A program made the translations under genes and the position numbers. From assembly GCA_001789355.1 (NCBI GenBank), contig MFZI01000024.1, positions 1 to 9,032 on the forward strand: 9,032 bases of DNA, read 5' to 3'. Origin of the DNA: Candidatus Roizmanbacteria bacterium RIFCSPHIGHO2_01_FULL_39_8 (lineage in GTDB: Bacteria; Patescibacteriota; Microgenomatia; UBA1406; GWC2-37-13). Every line of letters starts with the position of its first letter. Positions within the stretch are counted from its first letter, which is position 1. Positions 1 through 6,499 of this stretch are shown here, in pieces. The notes beneath the pieces are model-generated. The model was not told the DNA's origin, searched no databases, and saw only the letters and a program-made list of their open reading frames with translations.

Positions 1-654
1 CGCTTTTGCAGCACCCGTAGTCGTCGGAACTATATTGAGTCCAGCCGCTCGGGATCTGTCAGGTGATTTTCCCGTATCATCGAGAAGTGGCTGGGTTTGC
101 GTATATGCGTGATCGGTAGTCAAAAAGCCGGAAATAATTTTGAAGTTATCATCCAAGACTTTGAAAAGCGGGGAAGCACAGTTTGTCGTACAGGAAGCAT
201 TCGAGATGATGTTGTTTTTTTTAAAATCGAAATGTGCATCGTTCACTCCAAGAACAATATGAGGAGTCTCCTCGTCTTTTGACGGAGCGGTCAAGATAAC
301 TTTTTTTACAGAACCTCTCAGGTGTTTTTTTAGATCTCCTATAGTGTTAAATGCGCCTGTTGCATCAACAACCACATCAATCTGTTGAGATTCCCAGGGG
401 ATGAGTGATGGATCTTCGTTCAGAAGACAAGGGATTTTTTTACCATCCACCGATATTCCATCGGTTTCTTCCTTTATCTTTCTGTCAAATGTCCGATAGA
501 CAGAATCATATTTGAGAAGGTAAGCAATCATCTTATTCGAAGTTCTTCTCGTGTTTATTGCAGCTATGTCAAAGGAGTTCCGTTTTAGTGCCAGCCTAGT
601 AAACGCCCTACCTATTCTTCCGAAACCATTCAATCCAACCTTGATTCTTCTCAT
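1..654 (-). CDS. gap: Glyceraldehyde-3-phosphate dehydrogenase, partial (C-terminal third beyond window edge)
   Basis: Catalyses the reversible step between glyceraldehyde-3-phosphate and 1,3-bisphosphoglycerate in the cytoplasm. The 218 visible residues begin with the Rossmann motif NGFGRIGR (9-16), reach the catalytic motif SNASCTTNC (151-159, nucleophile Cys155), the general-base His182 in DHAYT, and end in NIVPTTTGAAKA. The family is about 330-340 residues, so roughly a third is missing beyond the window. After beta-2 the usual Asn-Asp that binds the NAD ribose is replaced by Asn-Thr-Arg-Arg (34-37), and the usual Leu-Pro near 193-194 is Asp-Thr; both suggest NADP(H) use (inference). ATG at 654 is the only start that gives the full Rossmann fold. 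It lies 14 bp after the glpX stop, with no Shine-Dalgarno, so the gene is probably the third of an operon. Family assignment is very secure. Confidence 0.96.
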   Translation of the reverse strand, partial: MRRIKVGLNGFGRIGRAFTRLALKRNSFDIAAINTRRTSNKMIAYLLKYDSVYRTFDRKIKEETDGISVDGKKIPCLLNEDPSLIPWESQQIDVVVDATGAFNTIGDLKKHLRGSVKKVILTAPSKDEETPHIVLGVNDAHFDFKKNNIISNASCTTNCASPLFKVLDDNFKIISGFLTTDHAYTQTQPLLDDTGKSPDRSRAAGLNIVPTTTGAAKA

Positions 655-668
655 ACAAATTGATTGTA

Positions 669-1616
669 CTATATTCCGTGATAATGATGATGAGCCGTGA
701 TGTAGCGGATTGTTCCGGAAATGCCTCTAATGACAAGAGAGTGTGTTACTATTGTGTTTTTTTTAAACTCTACCCCTTTAAGAAGCGGACCTTCGATAAC
801 ACCAGTTGCGGTAAAAGTAAGCTGTTTTCCTTTAGCCAGGTCTTCCGAAGTGTATATTTTTTTTAGATTCGTGATTCCGGCTTCTTCGATTTCTTTTTTG
901 TGTGATTCTTGGAGCGGTTTGAAGCGTGCGAGAATTTCACCACCGAGAATTTTAATCGCGGTTGCAGCCAATACCGCTTCAGCGCTGGCTCCAATCCCCA
1001 TCAACATATCGATTTCGGGATCAGGAAGTGAAGGAGCGATAGCTCCAGCCACATCACCATCGGTGATCAATCGTACTCTTGCTCCTGTTGATCTTATATC
1101 TCGGATAAGCTCATAATGTCTTTCCCGGTCTAGTACAAGAACTGTAATTTCATTGACGTCTTTACCTAAAACTTTGGCTACTTTTTTGATATTTTCTTTG
1201 ACCGGGGCGTCGATATCTATCACTTTTTTAGCCGCTGGTCCAACCGCCAATTTTTCCATATACGTATCCGGGGCGTGAAGTAACGAATTTTTCGCACCGG
1301 CAACGATTACTGCGAGTGCATTATATCTTCCATGAGCGACGCTATCTGTACATTCAAGAGGGTCAACTGCCAGATCCATTTGAGGATTCTTATTTCTCCC
1401 CACTTTTTCACCGATGAAAAGTTCAGGCGCTTCATCTTTTTTACCTTCACCGATAACTATAGTTCCAGAGAAATCAAGCTGGTTGAGGCGGGATCTCATT
1501 GCATCTACGGCAGCCCCATCCGCAGCATGTTTGTCCCCACGCCCGATCCATTTGGCGGCAGAGATAGCAGCTGCTTCGGTGACCCGAACAAATTCGAGTG
1601 CTAAATTTCTGTCCAT
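669..1616 (-). CDS. glpX: Class II fructose-1,6-bisphosphatase (GlpX)
   Basis: Hydrolyses fructose-1,6-bisphosphate to fructose-6-phosphate, the irreversible step of gluconeogenesis. From ATG at 1616 the protein is 315 residues, near the family length, and its first 88 residues number exactly as E. coli GlpX: metal ligands Asp33 (in GDKHAADG), Glu57 (in IVIGEG), Asp85 and Glu88 (in AVDPLE), and later Glu213 (in GIGASAE). The catalytic Thr90 is kept, but the usual Gly89 is Cys, giving Glu-Cys-Thr. An in-frame TTG at 1655 would add 13 residues with no family counterpart; homologues start at the MDRNLALEF position, so 1616 is chosen. A weak AAAGG touches the ATG. It lies between fba (129 bp upstream, a gap filled by an imperfect palindrome) and gap (14 bp downstream). 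Some relatives also cleave sedoheptulose-1,7-bisphosphate; this cannot be decided from sequence. Confidence 0.95.
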   Translation of the reverse strand: MDRNLALEFVRVTEAAAISAAKWIGRGDKHAADGAAVDAMRSRLNQLDFSGTIVIGEGKKDEAPELFIGEKVGRNKNPQMDLAVDPLECTDSVAHGRYNALAVIVAGAKNSLLHAPDTYMEKLAVGPAAKKVIDIDAPVKENIKKVAKVLGKDVNEITVLVLDRERHYELIRDIRSTGARVRLITDGDVAGAIAPSLPDPEIDMLMGIGASAEAVLAATAIKILGGEILARFKPLQESHKKEIEEAGITNLKKIYTSEDLAKGKQLTFTATGVIEGPLLKGVEFKKNTIVTHSLVIRGISGTIRYITAHHHYHGI

Positions 1617-1631
1617 ACCTTTTTCAAATTC

Positions 1632-1734
1632 CAACCAACAACTTACAAGATACAAACAAATTTCAAATTACAAAAAACAAATAAAAAAAGTTTGAAATCT
1701 GTGATTTGTAGTTTTTTGGATCACTTGTTGGTTG
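1632..1734. repeat. Imperfect palindrome of 103 bp between fba and glpX
   Basis: Outer arms CAACCAACAA (1632-1641) and TTGTTGGTTG (1725-1734) are perfect 10-bp complements. Inner arms ATTTCAAA (1660-1667) and TTTGAAAT (1691-1698) are perfect 8-bp complements, separated by an A-rich loop. The stretches between outer and inner arms (18 and 26 bases) are unequal and pair poorly. The left half is built of short A-rich words such as ACAAA and CAAATTA. It would be transcribed between fba and glpX and could fold in mRNA as a processing or attenuation element, or be a decayed MITE-like repeat. No T-run follows the stem on the fba strand, so it is not a classic intrinsic terminator. Confidence 0.6.
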
Positions 1735-1745
1735 TTTCTTGTTAT

Positions 1746-2750
1746 TTATAACTTTCCTTGACTAGCTTTATAGACTTTTTCGGCCCGGGCAATAAATATT
1801 TCTTGAGCCTTTTGCACATTTGCTTTTTTTCCACCCCACGCCTCAAGCGCTTCTCCTTGAAGAGCTCTTCCATAGGAGGCAGTTATCCTCCAGGGATATG
1901 ATGATTTATTTTTGTTTCTCATCTTATTTATTTCGTTCAAGTGAATTGTTGCCAAATCCGGGCTTTGTCCACCGGAAAGAAAGGCAATCCCGGGAACAGC
2001 TGTAGGAACTGTTTTTTTGAGCACTTTAAGAGAAATCTCTGCAACTTTTTTGACGTCCGCCTGTTTCGCATTTTTTTTGCCGGAAGTTATCATATTTGGT
2101 TTTAATATCATTCCGCCAAAATCAACTCCATACTCCTTGAGCAGTTCAAATACTTTAGTGAAGACCTTTTCACTGATTACCATGTCTTTGTCAAATGGAT
2201 GATTTCCCTCCATAAGGACTTCGGGTTCTACGATTGGCACGATATCCGCTTGTTGACAAAGCAATGCGTAGACAGCTAAATCATGAGCATTTCTTTCGAT
2301 GATCGTATCCGACGGAGAAATCTTATCAATGGTGTAAACAGCCCTCCATTTTGCAAACTTTGCCCCAAGTTCCTTATATTCGGCTAACCGGTCAGAAAGT
2401 TTGTCGAGTCCCTGGGTAAACTTGTCTTGTCCCAGAGTTGGAATTTGTACCGTGCCTTTATCGACTTTTATTCCGGGAACGATGCCTCTTTTTTCAAGAT
2501 GTGCTGAAAAAGGAACTTTTTGATCGGTAGATTGACGTATTGTTTCATCGTAGAGAATTACTCCACTGACATTTTTTTCTATCCCGGGTGCAGTGAAAAG
2601 AAGTTGTCTATATTGTCTATTGATTTCGGGGGTTGATTCTATCCCTATGGTGGCGAGTCTTTTTTTTATTGTTCCGGTACTTTCATCAGCAGCAAGAATA
2701 GTCCGTGAAACAATTTTTCGGGCATTCTGTCTTAGAAGCTTGGTATTCAT
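1746..2750 (-). CDS. fba: Fructose-bisphosphate aldolase, class I (Schiff-base type)
   Basis: Reversibly joins dihydroxyacetone phosphate and glyceraldehyde-3-phosphate to fructose-1,6-bisphosphate, without a metal. The 334 residues form one TIM barrel resembling animal and plant aldolase. Motifs in order: ILAADESTGT (18-27, Asp22), RQLLFTAPG (48-56), KWRAVYTI (134-141, Lys134), IVEPEVL (173-179, Glu175), MILKPNM (214-220, Schiff-base Lys217) and GIAFLSGGQS. The C-terminal active-site Tyr of animal aldolases is absent; the protein ends in KASQGKL. It is first in the fba-glpX-gap order on the minus strand and sits behind a strong consensus promoter whose -10 ends 8 nt before ATG, which fixes the start at 2750 and implies an almost leaderless mRNA. 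Assignment is secure; this is not the archaeal-type FbaB nor the zinc-dependent class II enzyme. Confidence 0.96.
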   Translation of the reverse strand: MNTKLLRQNARKIVSRTILAADESTGTIKKRLATIGIESTPEINRQYRQLLFTAPGIEKNVSGVILYDETIRQSTDQKVPFSAHLEKRGIVPGIKVDKGTVQIPTLGQDKFTQGLDKLSDRLAEYKELGAKFAKWRAVYTIDKISPSDTIIERNAHDLAVYALLCQQADIVPIVEPEVLMEGNHPFDKDMVISEKVFTKVFELLKEYGVDFGGMILKPNMITSGKKNAKQADVKKVAEISLKVLKKTVPTAVPGIAFLSGGQSPDLATIHLNEINKMRNKNKSSYPWRITASYGRALQGEALEAWGGKKANVQKAQEIFIARAEKVYKASQGKL

Positions 2751-2758
2751 ATACCCCT

Positions 2759-2785
2759 ATTATACACTCCGGTTTCAGTTGTCAA
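2759..2785 (-). promoter_or_regulatory. Promoter of fba, leaderless type
   Basis: On the minus strand a perfect -35 TTGACA (2780-2785) and a perfect -10 TATAAT (2759-2764) are separated by 15 bp, slightly short of the optimum. Only 8 nt, AGGGGTAT, separate the -10 from the fba ATG. Transcription should begin 0-2 nt from the start codon, so the purine-rich AGGGG cannot act as a Shine-Dalgarno on this transcript. Confidence 0.75.
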
Positions 2786-2807
2786 GAATATCTATCTTTG
2801 TTAACAT
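2779..2807 (+). promoter_or_regulatory. Promoter of the HIT gene, sharing its -35 with the fba promoter
   Basis: TTGTCA (2779-2784, 5 of 6 to consensus), a 17-bp spacer and TAACAT (2802-2807, 4 of 6). Six nt separate the -10 from the ATG at 2814, again predicting a leaderless transcript. The heptamer TTGTCAA at 2779-2785 carries the -35 of both divergent promoters, so the two polymerase sites exclude each other. Confidence 0.6.
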
Positions 2808-2813
2808 AAATCT

Positions 2814-3206
2814 ATGGACGCTTGTGTTTTTTGCAAGATTGTAAGAGGAGAATTGCCGAGTTATACCATTTATGAGGATGAGCTATTTTTGGGATTTTTG
2901 GATCATCGTCCGCGTCTTTTTGGTCACACACTCATGATTCCCAAAAGACACTACCAGTGGGTGTACGAGATTCCGGAGTTCGGAGCCTATTGGCTGGCGA
3001 TCAGAAAGGTCACTTACGCAATCCGAAGCGCTTTAAAGCCTGCATTCGTTTCCTATATGACCTATGGTATGCACGTTCCTCACGCTCACGTTCATCTTCT
3101 GCCCCGGAGCGAAGGAGAGATCGGCATTTTTCCTCCCATCAAGCAGGTTTCTTCCGAGGAGATGAAAAGGCTTTCCGAAAAAATAAGCCAAGCGCTAGCA
3201 GTGTAA
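2814..3206 (+). CDS. HIT-family protein (histidine-triad nucleotide hydrolase/transferase, HINT/FHIT-like)
   Basis: Members of this cytoplasmic family attack the alpha-phosphate of nucleotide conjugates such as AMP-lysine or diadenosine polyphosphates through a nucleotidyl-histidine intermediate. The 130 residues show the N-terminal Cys-x2-Cys (Cys4, Cys7) that with histidines can bind zinc, the strand GHTLMIPKRH (37-46), and the histidine triad H-V-P-H-A-H-V-H-L-L-P with His90, His92 and His94. The segment before the triad, usually an Asn/Gly-rich substrate loop ending in Gly-Gln, reads instead through SYMTYGMH and has diverged. Length is normal for the family. It is divergent from fba and converges on the methyltransferase, with only 8 bp between the two stop codons. 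The substrate cannot be told. The ATG start is supported by the promoter placed 6 nt upstream. Confidence 0.93.
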   Translation: MDACVFCKIVRGELPSYTIYEDELFLGFLDHRPRLFGHTLMIPKRHYQWVYEIPEFGAYWLAIRKVTYAIRSALKPAFVSYMTYGMHVPHAHVHLLPRSEGEIGIFPPIKQVSSEEMKRLSEKISQALAV

Positions 3207-3214
3207 AAGCGTCT

Positions 3215-4057
3215 CTATTTTTCAGCGTAAAATATGCCATAGCCAAAAAGACCACGTTTTACTCCTTCATATTGAACAATTGCTGCTTTGCAGTTAATTA
3301 AAAAAAGACTGGGAAGTAACGAAATTTTTACGGCGATAGATAAAAAAGGATATAGTATTTTCGTTATTCGATTCATTCTTCTGGATGAAGGAAGTATATT
3401 TTTGGTTTTATCAAATTTTTTTAATTTAATAAATCCTACACTTTTCATTTTGTTTTCGAATTCACTAAAGGAACTAAGATTTGGTAAAAGCATACCTCTA
3501 TAAAAGTCAAGAGTTAGTTGTTTCTCCCGTTTGTTTATTGGTTTTCGTTTCAAAAATCCATCCGAAATAATTATTTTTCCACCTTTTTTAAGTATTCTGT
3601 AGGCTTCAGCTAAAAACGCTTCCTTTTTTTTCGCATGACAAACACTTTCAATAGCCCACACGACGTCAAACGTATTATCTTTGAACTCTGTATGCAGATA
3701 ATCCTTAAGGTAGAATGTTACTAATGTGGAGACTCCATATTTTTCTGCTAATTCATTCGCCTTTTCTATCTGTTTTGAACTGATACTGATTCCTGTGACT
3801 TTGGCTTGAATATTTTTTGCTAACCATATAGAACTTCCTCCAATTCCACATCCTGCATCTAAAACTTCTGTACCCTTTTTTATACCTGCTTGTCTAGACA
3901 TGAATTCATTTGTATTCAATAAAGCCTCATGCAAATTTTTAGTATTTCTGTCCCAAAGACCATAATGAAGAGCATAGCTTTGTGAGTTCAAATACCAAAT
4001 ATAACGATAGAAAGGAGAAGTTTCATCATACCATTTCGCGATTGAAGCTTTATTCAT
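3215..4057 (-). CDS. Class I SAM-dependent methyltransferase (UbiE/sterol- and tocopherol-methyltransferase-like), substrate unknown
   Basis: The 280 residues carry a Rossmann-type methyltransferase core: motif I LDAGCGIGG (66-74) for S-adenosylmethionine, VTGISIS (87-93) where many relatives have an acidic residue, FDVVWAIESVCHA (130-142), and GGKIIISD (159-166). The N-terminus YDETSPFYRYIW and ALHYGLWD resembles the group containing sterol C-24, gamma-tocopherol and small-molecule O/N-methyltransferases. A hydrophobic stretch at about 233-255 could sit on a membrane or form a lipophilic substrate pocket. The ATG lies 5 bp after the clpB stop, so it is probably co-transcribed with clpB. Hand counts of six 60-base rows give 23-38% G+C, against 43-57% in sampled rows of clpB, fba and the HIT gene, suggesting later acquisition. 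Fold is secure, substrate not. Confidence 0.9.
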   Translation of the reverse strand: MNKASIAKWYDETSPFYRYIWYLNSQSYALHYGLWDRNTKNLHEALLNTNEFMSRQAGIKKGTEVLDAGCGIGGSSIWLAKNIQAKVTGISISSKQIEKANELAEKYGVSTLVTFYLKDYLHTEFKDNTFDVVWAIESVCHAKKKEAFLAEAYRILKKGGKIIISDGFLKRKPINKREKQLTLDFYRGMLLPNLSSFSEFENKMKSVGFIKLKKFDKTKNILPSSRRMNRITKILYPFLSIAVKISLLPSLFLINCKAAIVQYEGVKRGLFGYGIFYAEK

Positions 4058-4062
4058 ACAAG

Positions 4063-6216
4063 TTAGCTAGGTTTCTTTAGTGAAATCTGGATTTTATTGT
4101 TTTTGCAATCAACCACAATCCGGTCAAGCGGTTTGATTTTGCCTTCGACGATTTGGAGAGCGATTTCGTCGACGATCAATTCATTGGTGATTCTTTTTAA
4201 AGGTCTTGCGCCATACATTTCGTCGATTCCAACGGCACTCAAATATTTTTTAACCGCGTCGGTTACCGATAGATGGAGATTTTGTTTTTCCAGTCTTTTT
4301 TCTACTTCCCTGATTTGTAAATCGACTATTTCTTTAATCATATCTTTTGAGAGTGGGTGGAAGATAACAATAGAGTCAAGCCGGTTCAAAAATTCCGGCC
4401 TGAAGAATTTACGAATAACTTCATAGATTTTTTCCTCACGCTTTTTATTAACCGAGTCAGTTGAATGCAAGTGAAATAATTCACTTCCCAGATTGGAAGT
4501 AAGGATGATGATTGTATTTTTGAAATTGACAACCCTCCCTCTTCCATCAGTGAGTCTTCCGTCATCCAAAATTTGCAAAAAGACATTAAAAACTTGTGGG
4601 TGAGCCTTTTCAACCTCGTCAAAAAGGACTACCGAGTATGGTTTTCTTCGGATGGCTTCGGTGAGCTGACCTCCTTCTTCATATCCTACATATCCGGGAG
4701 GAGCACCGATAAGACGGGCGACGGTATGAGCCTCCTGGTATTCACTCATATCGATTCGAACCATTGCCCGTTCATCATTGAAGAGTGAATACGCGAGGGC
4801 CTTGGCTGTCTCGGTTTTACCTACCCCGGTTGGGCCTAAAAATAAGAAGGATCCGATTGGTTTATTTTCTTCACCTAAGCCCGCCCGGGATCTCCTAATG
4901 GCATTGGCGATCTTGTGGATGGCGTGGTCTTGTCCGACGACTCTTTTTTTGAGCTCCTCTTCGAGTTTGGCCAATTTTTCCGATTCGGTAGCAAGAAGCC
5001 GAGTCACCGGAATATTCGTCCAATGTGAAACAATTCTGGCAATATCCTCTTCGGTGACCTGTTCTTTAAGGAGTCGATCTTCGGAGGGGATTTGTGCCCA
5101 TTTTTCCTCCAGTTCTTTCAGTTTTTTTTCAACATCAGGAATTTTGCCATATTTTAATTCCGCCGCTTTATCCAGAAGTGCATCACGTTCTGCTTTTTCC
5201 AATTCTTCTTTCAACCGGTCTATTTCTACTCTATATTTTTGCAGATCCGAAATAATTCTTTTCTGCTCCTGCCATTTTTTATGAAGTTCGCCGAATTTTT
5301 TTTGCAAATTTTTTCGCTCAATTTCTAAATTTCTCTTGCGCGACTCCAATCCTCTCTCGCGTTTTAGCGCCGCGAGTTCGATACCCAATTGGGTGATTCT
5401 CCGCTTGACTTGGTCCAGATCTTGAGGAAGCGATTCAACATCTATTTTTGCTGAGGCGGCTGCTTCATCGATAAGATCAATTGCTTTATCAGGAAGAAAC
5501 CGGTCGGTGATATACCTGACTGATAAATTGACAGCGGCAATCACCGCATCATCGGATATTTTTATACCGTGATGGACTTCGTATTTTTCTTTGATGCCTC
5601 TAAGAATTGCAATAGAATCTTCGATTGTCGGTTCATCAACATAAACCGGCTGGAATCTTCTCTCGAGTGCTGCATCCTTTTCAATATATTGCCGGTATTC
5701 ACGGACCGTAGTTGCGCCAACTGCATGCAAAGCACCACGAGCCAGCATTGGTTTAAGGATATTACTGGCATCGACCGCTCCCTCGGCTCCGCCTGCTCCA
5801 ACTATGGTATGGAGTTCATCCATGAAGAGAATATATTTGCCTTCGCCTTTCTCGATTGCCTCAAGAACTCTTTTGAGGCGTTGTTCAAACTCTCCCCGGT
5901 AGGCAGCGCCTGCCAAAATTCCAGCTAAATCAAAAGAAAGAATCTCTTTATTTTTCAATGTATCCGGGACGTCACCGTCTATTATTCTTTGCGCAAGCCC
6001 CTCTACAATCGCAGTTTTTCCTACCCCCGGATCTCCCAAAAGTACCGGATTGTTCTTCGTCCTGCGGGACAGGATTTGGATGACCCGGCGCACTTCATTA
6101 TCACGGCCTATGACAGGATCAAGCTTACCCGATTGGGCAAGTTTGGTCAGATTGACCGTATATTTCTCCAGCGGATTTCCCTCATCCTGGGGCGGTTCGT
6201 AATTAATGTCTACCAT
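4063..6216 (-). CDS. clpB: ClpB-type AAA+ disaggregase lacking the N-terminal domain
   Basis: Hexameric ATP-driven unfoldase that rescues aggregated proteins with DnaK. The 717 residues contain NBD1 with Walker A GDPGVGKT (61-68), pore-loop Tyr106 in AAYRGEF, Walker B ILFMDE (129-134) and arginine fingers at 186-187; a full coiled-coil middle domain (about 265-385); and NBD2 with Walker A GPTGVGKT (461-468), pore loop GYVGYEEGG (508-516), Walker B VVLFDE (529-534) and sensor-2 GARPLKR (669-675). The long middle domain, and no Ile/Leu-Gly-Phe/Leu ClpP-docking loop in NBD2, favour ClpB over ClpC/ClpA. Typical ClpB is about 860 residues; the roughly 140-residue N-domain is absent. The start is firm, because a promoter ends 6 nt upstream and yidD begins right after. 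Regulation is probably heat-shock repression through a CIRCE over the -35 box. Confidence 0.95.
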   Translation of the reverse strand: MVDINYEPPQDEGNPLEKYTVNLTKLAQSGKLDPVIGRDNEVRRVIQILSRRTKNNPVLLGDPGVGKTAIVEGLAQRIIDGDVPDTLKNKEILSFDLAGILAGAAYRGEFEQRLKRVLEAIEKGEGKYILFMDELHTIVGAGGAEGAVDASNILKPMLARGALHAVGATTVREYRQYIEKDAALERRFQPVYVDEPTIEDSIAILRGIKEKYEVHHGIKISDDAVIAAVNLSVRYITDRFLPDKAIDLIDEAAASAKIDVESLPQDLDQVKRRITQLGIELAALKRERGLESRKRNLEIERKNLQKKFGELHKKWQEQKRIISDLQKYRVEIDRLKEELEKAERDALLDKAAELKYGKIPDVEKKLKELEEKWAQIPSEDRLLKEQVTEEDIARIVSHWTNIPVTRLLATESEKLAKLEEELKKRVVGQDHAIHKIANAIRRSRAGLGEENKPIGSFLFLGPTGVGKTETAKALAYSLFNDERAMVRIDMSEYQEAHTVARLIGAPPGYVGYEEGGQLTEAIRRKPYSVVLFDEVEKAHPQVFNVFLQILDDGRLTDGRGRVVNFKNTIIILTSNLGSELFHLHSTDSVNKKREEKIYEVIRKFFRPEFLNRLDSIVIFHPLSKDMIKEIVDLQIREVEKRLEKQNLHLSVTDAVKKYLSAVGIDEMYGARPLKRITNELIVDEIALQIVEGKIKPLDRIVVDCKNNKIQISLKKPS

Positions 6217-6222
6217 ATAAAT

Positions 6223-6251
6223 ATTGTAGCTCCATTTAGCAGTCTTGTCAA
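6223..6251 (-). promoter_or_regulatory. Promoter of clpB, leaderless type
   Basis: On the minus strand TTGACA (6246-6251, perfect), a 17-bp spacer and TACAAT (6223-6228, 5 of 6). The -10 is followed by ATTTAT and then the clpB ATG at 6216, so the transcript should start at or within about 2 nt of the start codon. The -35 lies in the spacer of a CIRCE palindrome, consistent with repression by HrcA. Confidence 0.8.
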
Positions 6252-6262
6252 TAGATTGCTAA
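6236..6262. promoter_or_regulatory. CIRCE-like HrcA operator over the clpB promoter
   Basis: On the plus strand TTAGCAGTC, nine bases, GATTGCTAA. The known CIRCE consensus is TTAGCACTC-N9-GAGTGCTAA, so each half matches 8 of 9 and the spacer length is exact. The half-sites are complementary at 8 of 9 positions. The element covers the -35 box and most of the -35/-10 spacer of clpB, and its outer end abuts the yidD stop codon at 6263. HrcA is the known repressor of CIRCE genes; no hrcA is in this window, so control would be in trans. Confidence 0.8.
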
Positions 6263-6499
6263 TTAGGGTAATGGATCAATACCACCCTTATTCCAAGGAT
6301 GGCAGCGGATGATACGTTTGAATCCGAGCCAAAGTCCTTTTATGGTGCCATATGTATCAACAGCTTGATAAGTATATTCTGAACAGGTAGGCTCAAATCG
6401 GCAAATCCGATCGGTCATGAATAAAGTCCGAAGTATATGACCATGGAAAAATTCGGTGCGCTTGTAAAAACGGATAAAAGCAAGAATCAGGCGTTTCAT
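6263..6499 (-). CDS. yidD: Membrane protein insertion efficiency factor YidD
   Basis: Small membrane-associated protein that assists the YidC insertase. The 78 residues show the family signature: a short amphipathic/hydrophobic start (MKRLILAFIRFYKR), then CRFEPTCSEYTYQAV (33-47), GTIKGLWLGFKRIIRCHPW and the C-terminal GGIDPLP, with three conserved Cys (33, 39 and 66). Length is typical for the family (70-90). YidD usually sits between rnpA and yidC beside rpmH; here none of these is in the window. It is instead divergent from trmD with 14 bp between start codons, and its stop abuts the CIRCE of clpB. No Shine-Dalgarno can fit. A -10-like TAGTAT ends 6 nt before the ATG. Confidence 0.93.
   Translation of the reverse strand: MKRLILAFIRFYKRTEFFHGHILRTLFMTDRICRFEPTCSEYTYQAVDTYGTIKGLWLGFKRIIRCHPWNKGGIDPLP

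Noticed and set aside
721..1116. 131-codon open frame on the plus strand inside glpX
   Set aside because: Lies wholly antisense to a secure glpX with all metal ligands; no family resemblance.
1617..1655. Upstream TTG start extending GlpX by 13 residues
   Set aside because: The extra residues have no counterpart in GlpX proteins and run into the palindrome; ATG at 1616 gives E. coli numbering for the active site.
3185..3220. Bidirectional terminator between the HIT and methyltransferase genes
   Set aside because: The stops are 8 bp apart; only a 4-bp CGCT/AGCG pairing is visible and no T-run fits a stem.
4778..5284. 168-codon open frame on the plus strand inside clpB
   Set aside because: Antisense to the clpB middle domain and NBD2; it is Ser/Phe-rich with no recognisable fold, a shadow of clpB codon bias.
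5569..5928. 119-codon open frame on the plus strand inside clpB
   Set aside because: Antisense to NBD1 of clpB, with no domain signature.
2814..6216. A defence or secretion island made of HIT, methyltransferase and the AAA+ protein
   Set aside because: ClpB is a standard chaperone with a heat-shock operator, HIT is on the opposite strand with its own promoter, and the methyltransferase has no DNA-methylase motif.
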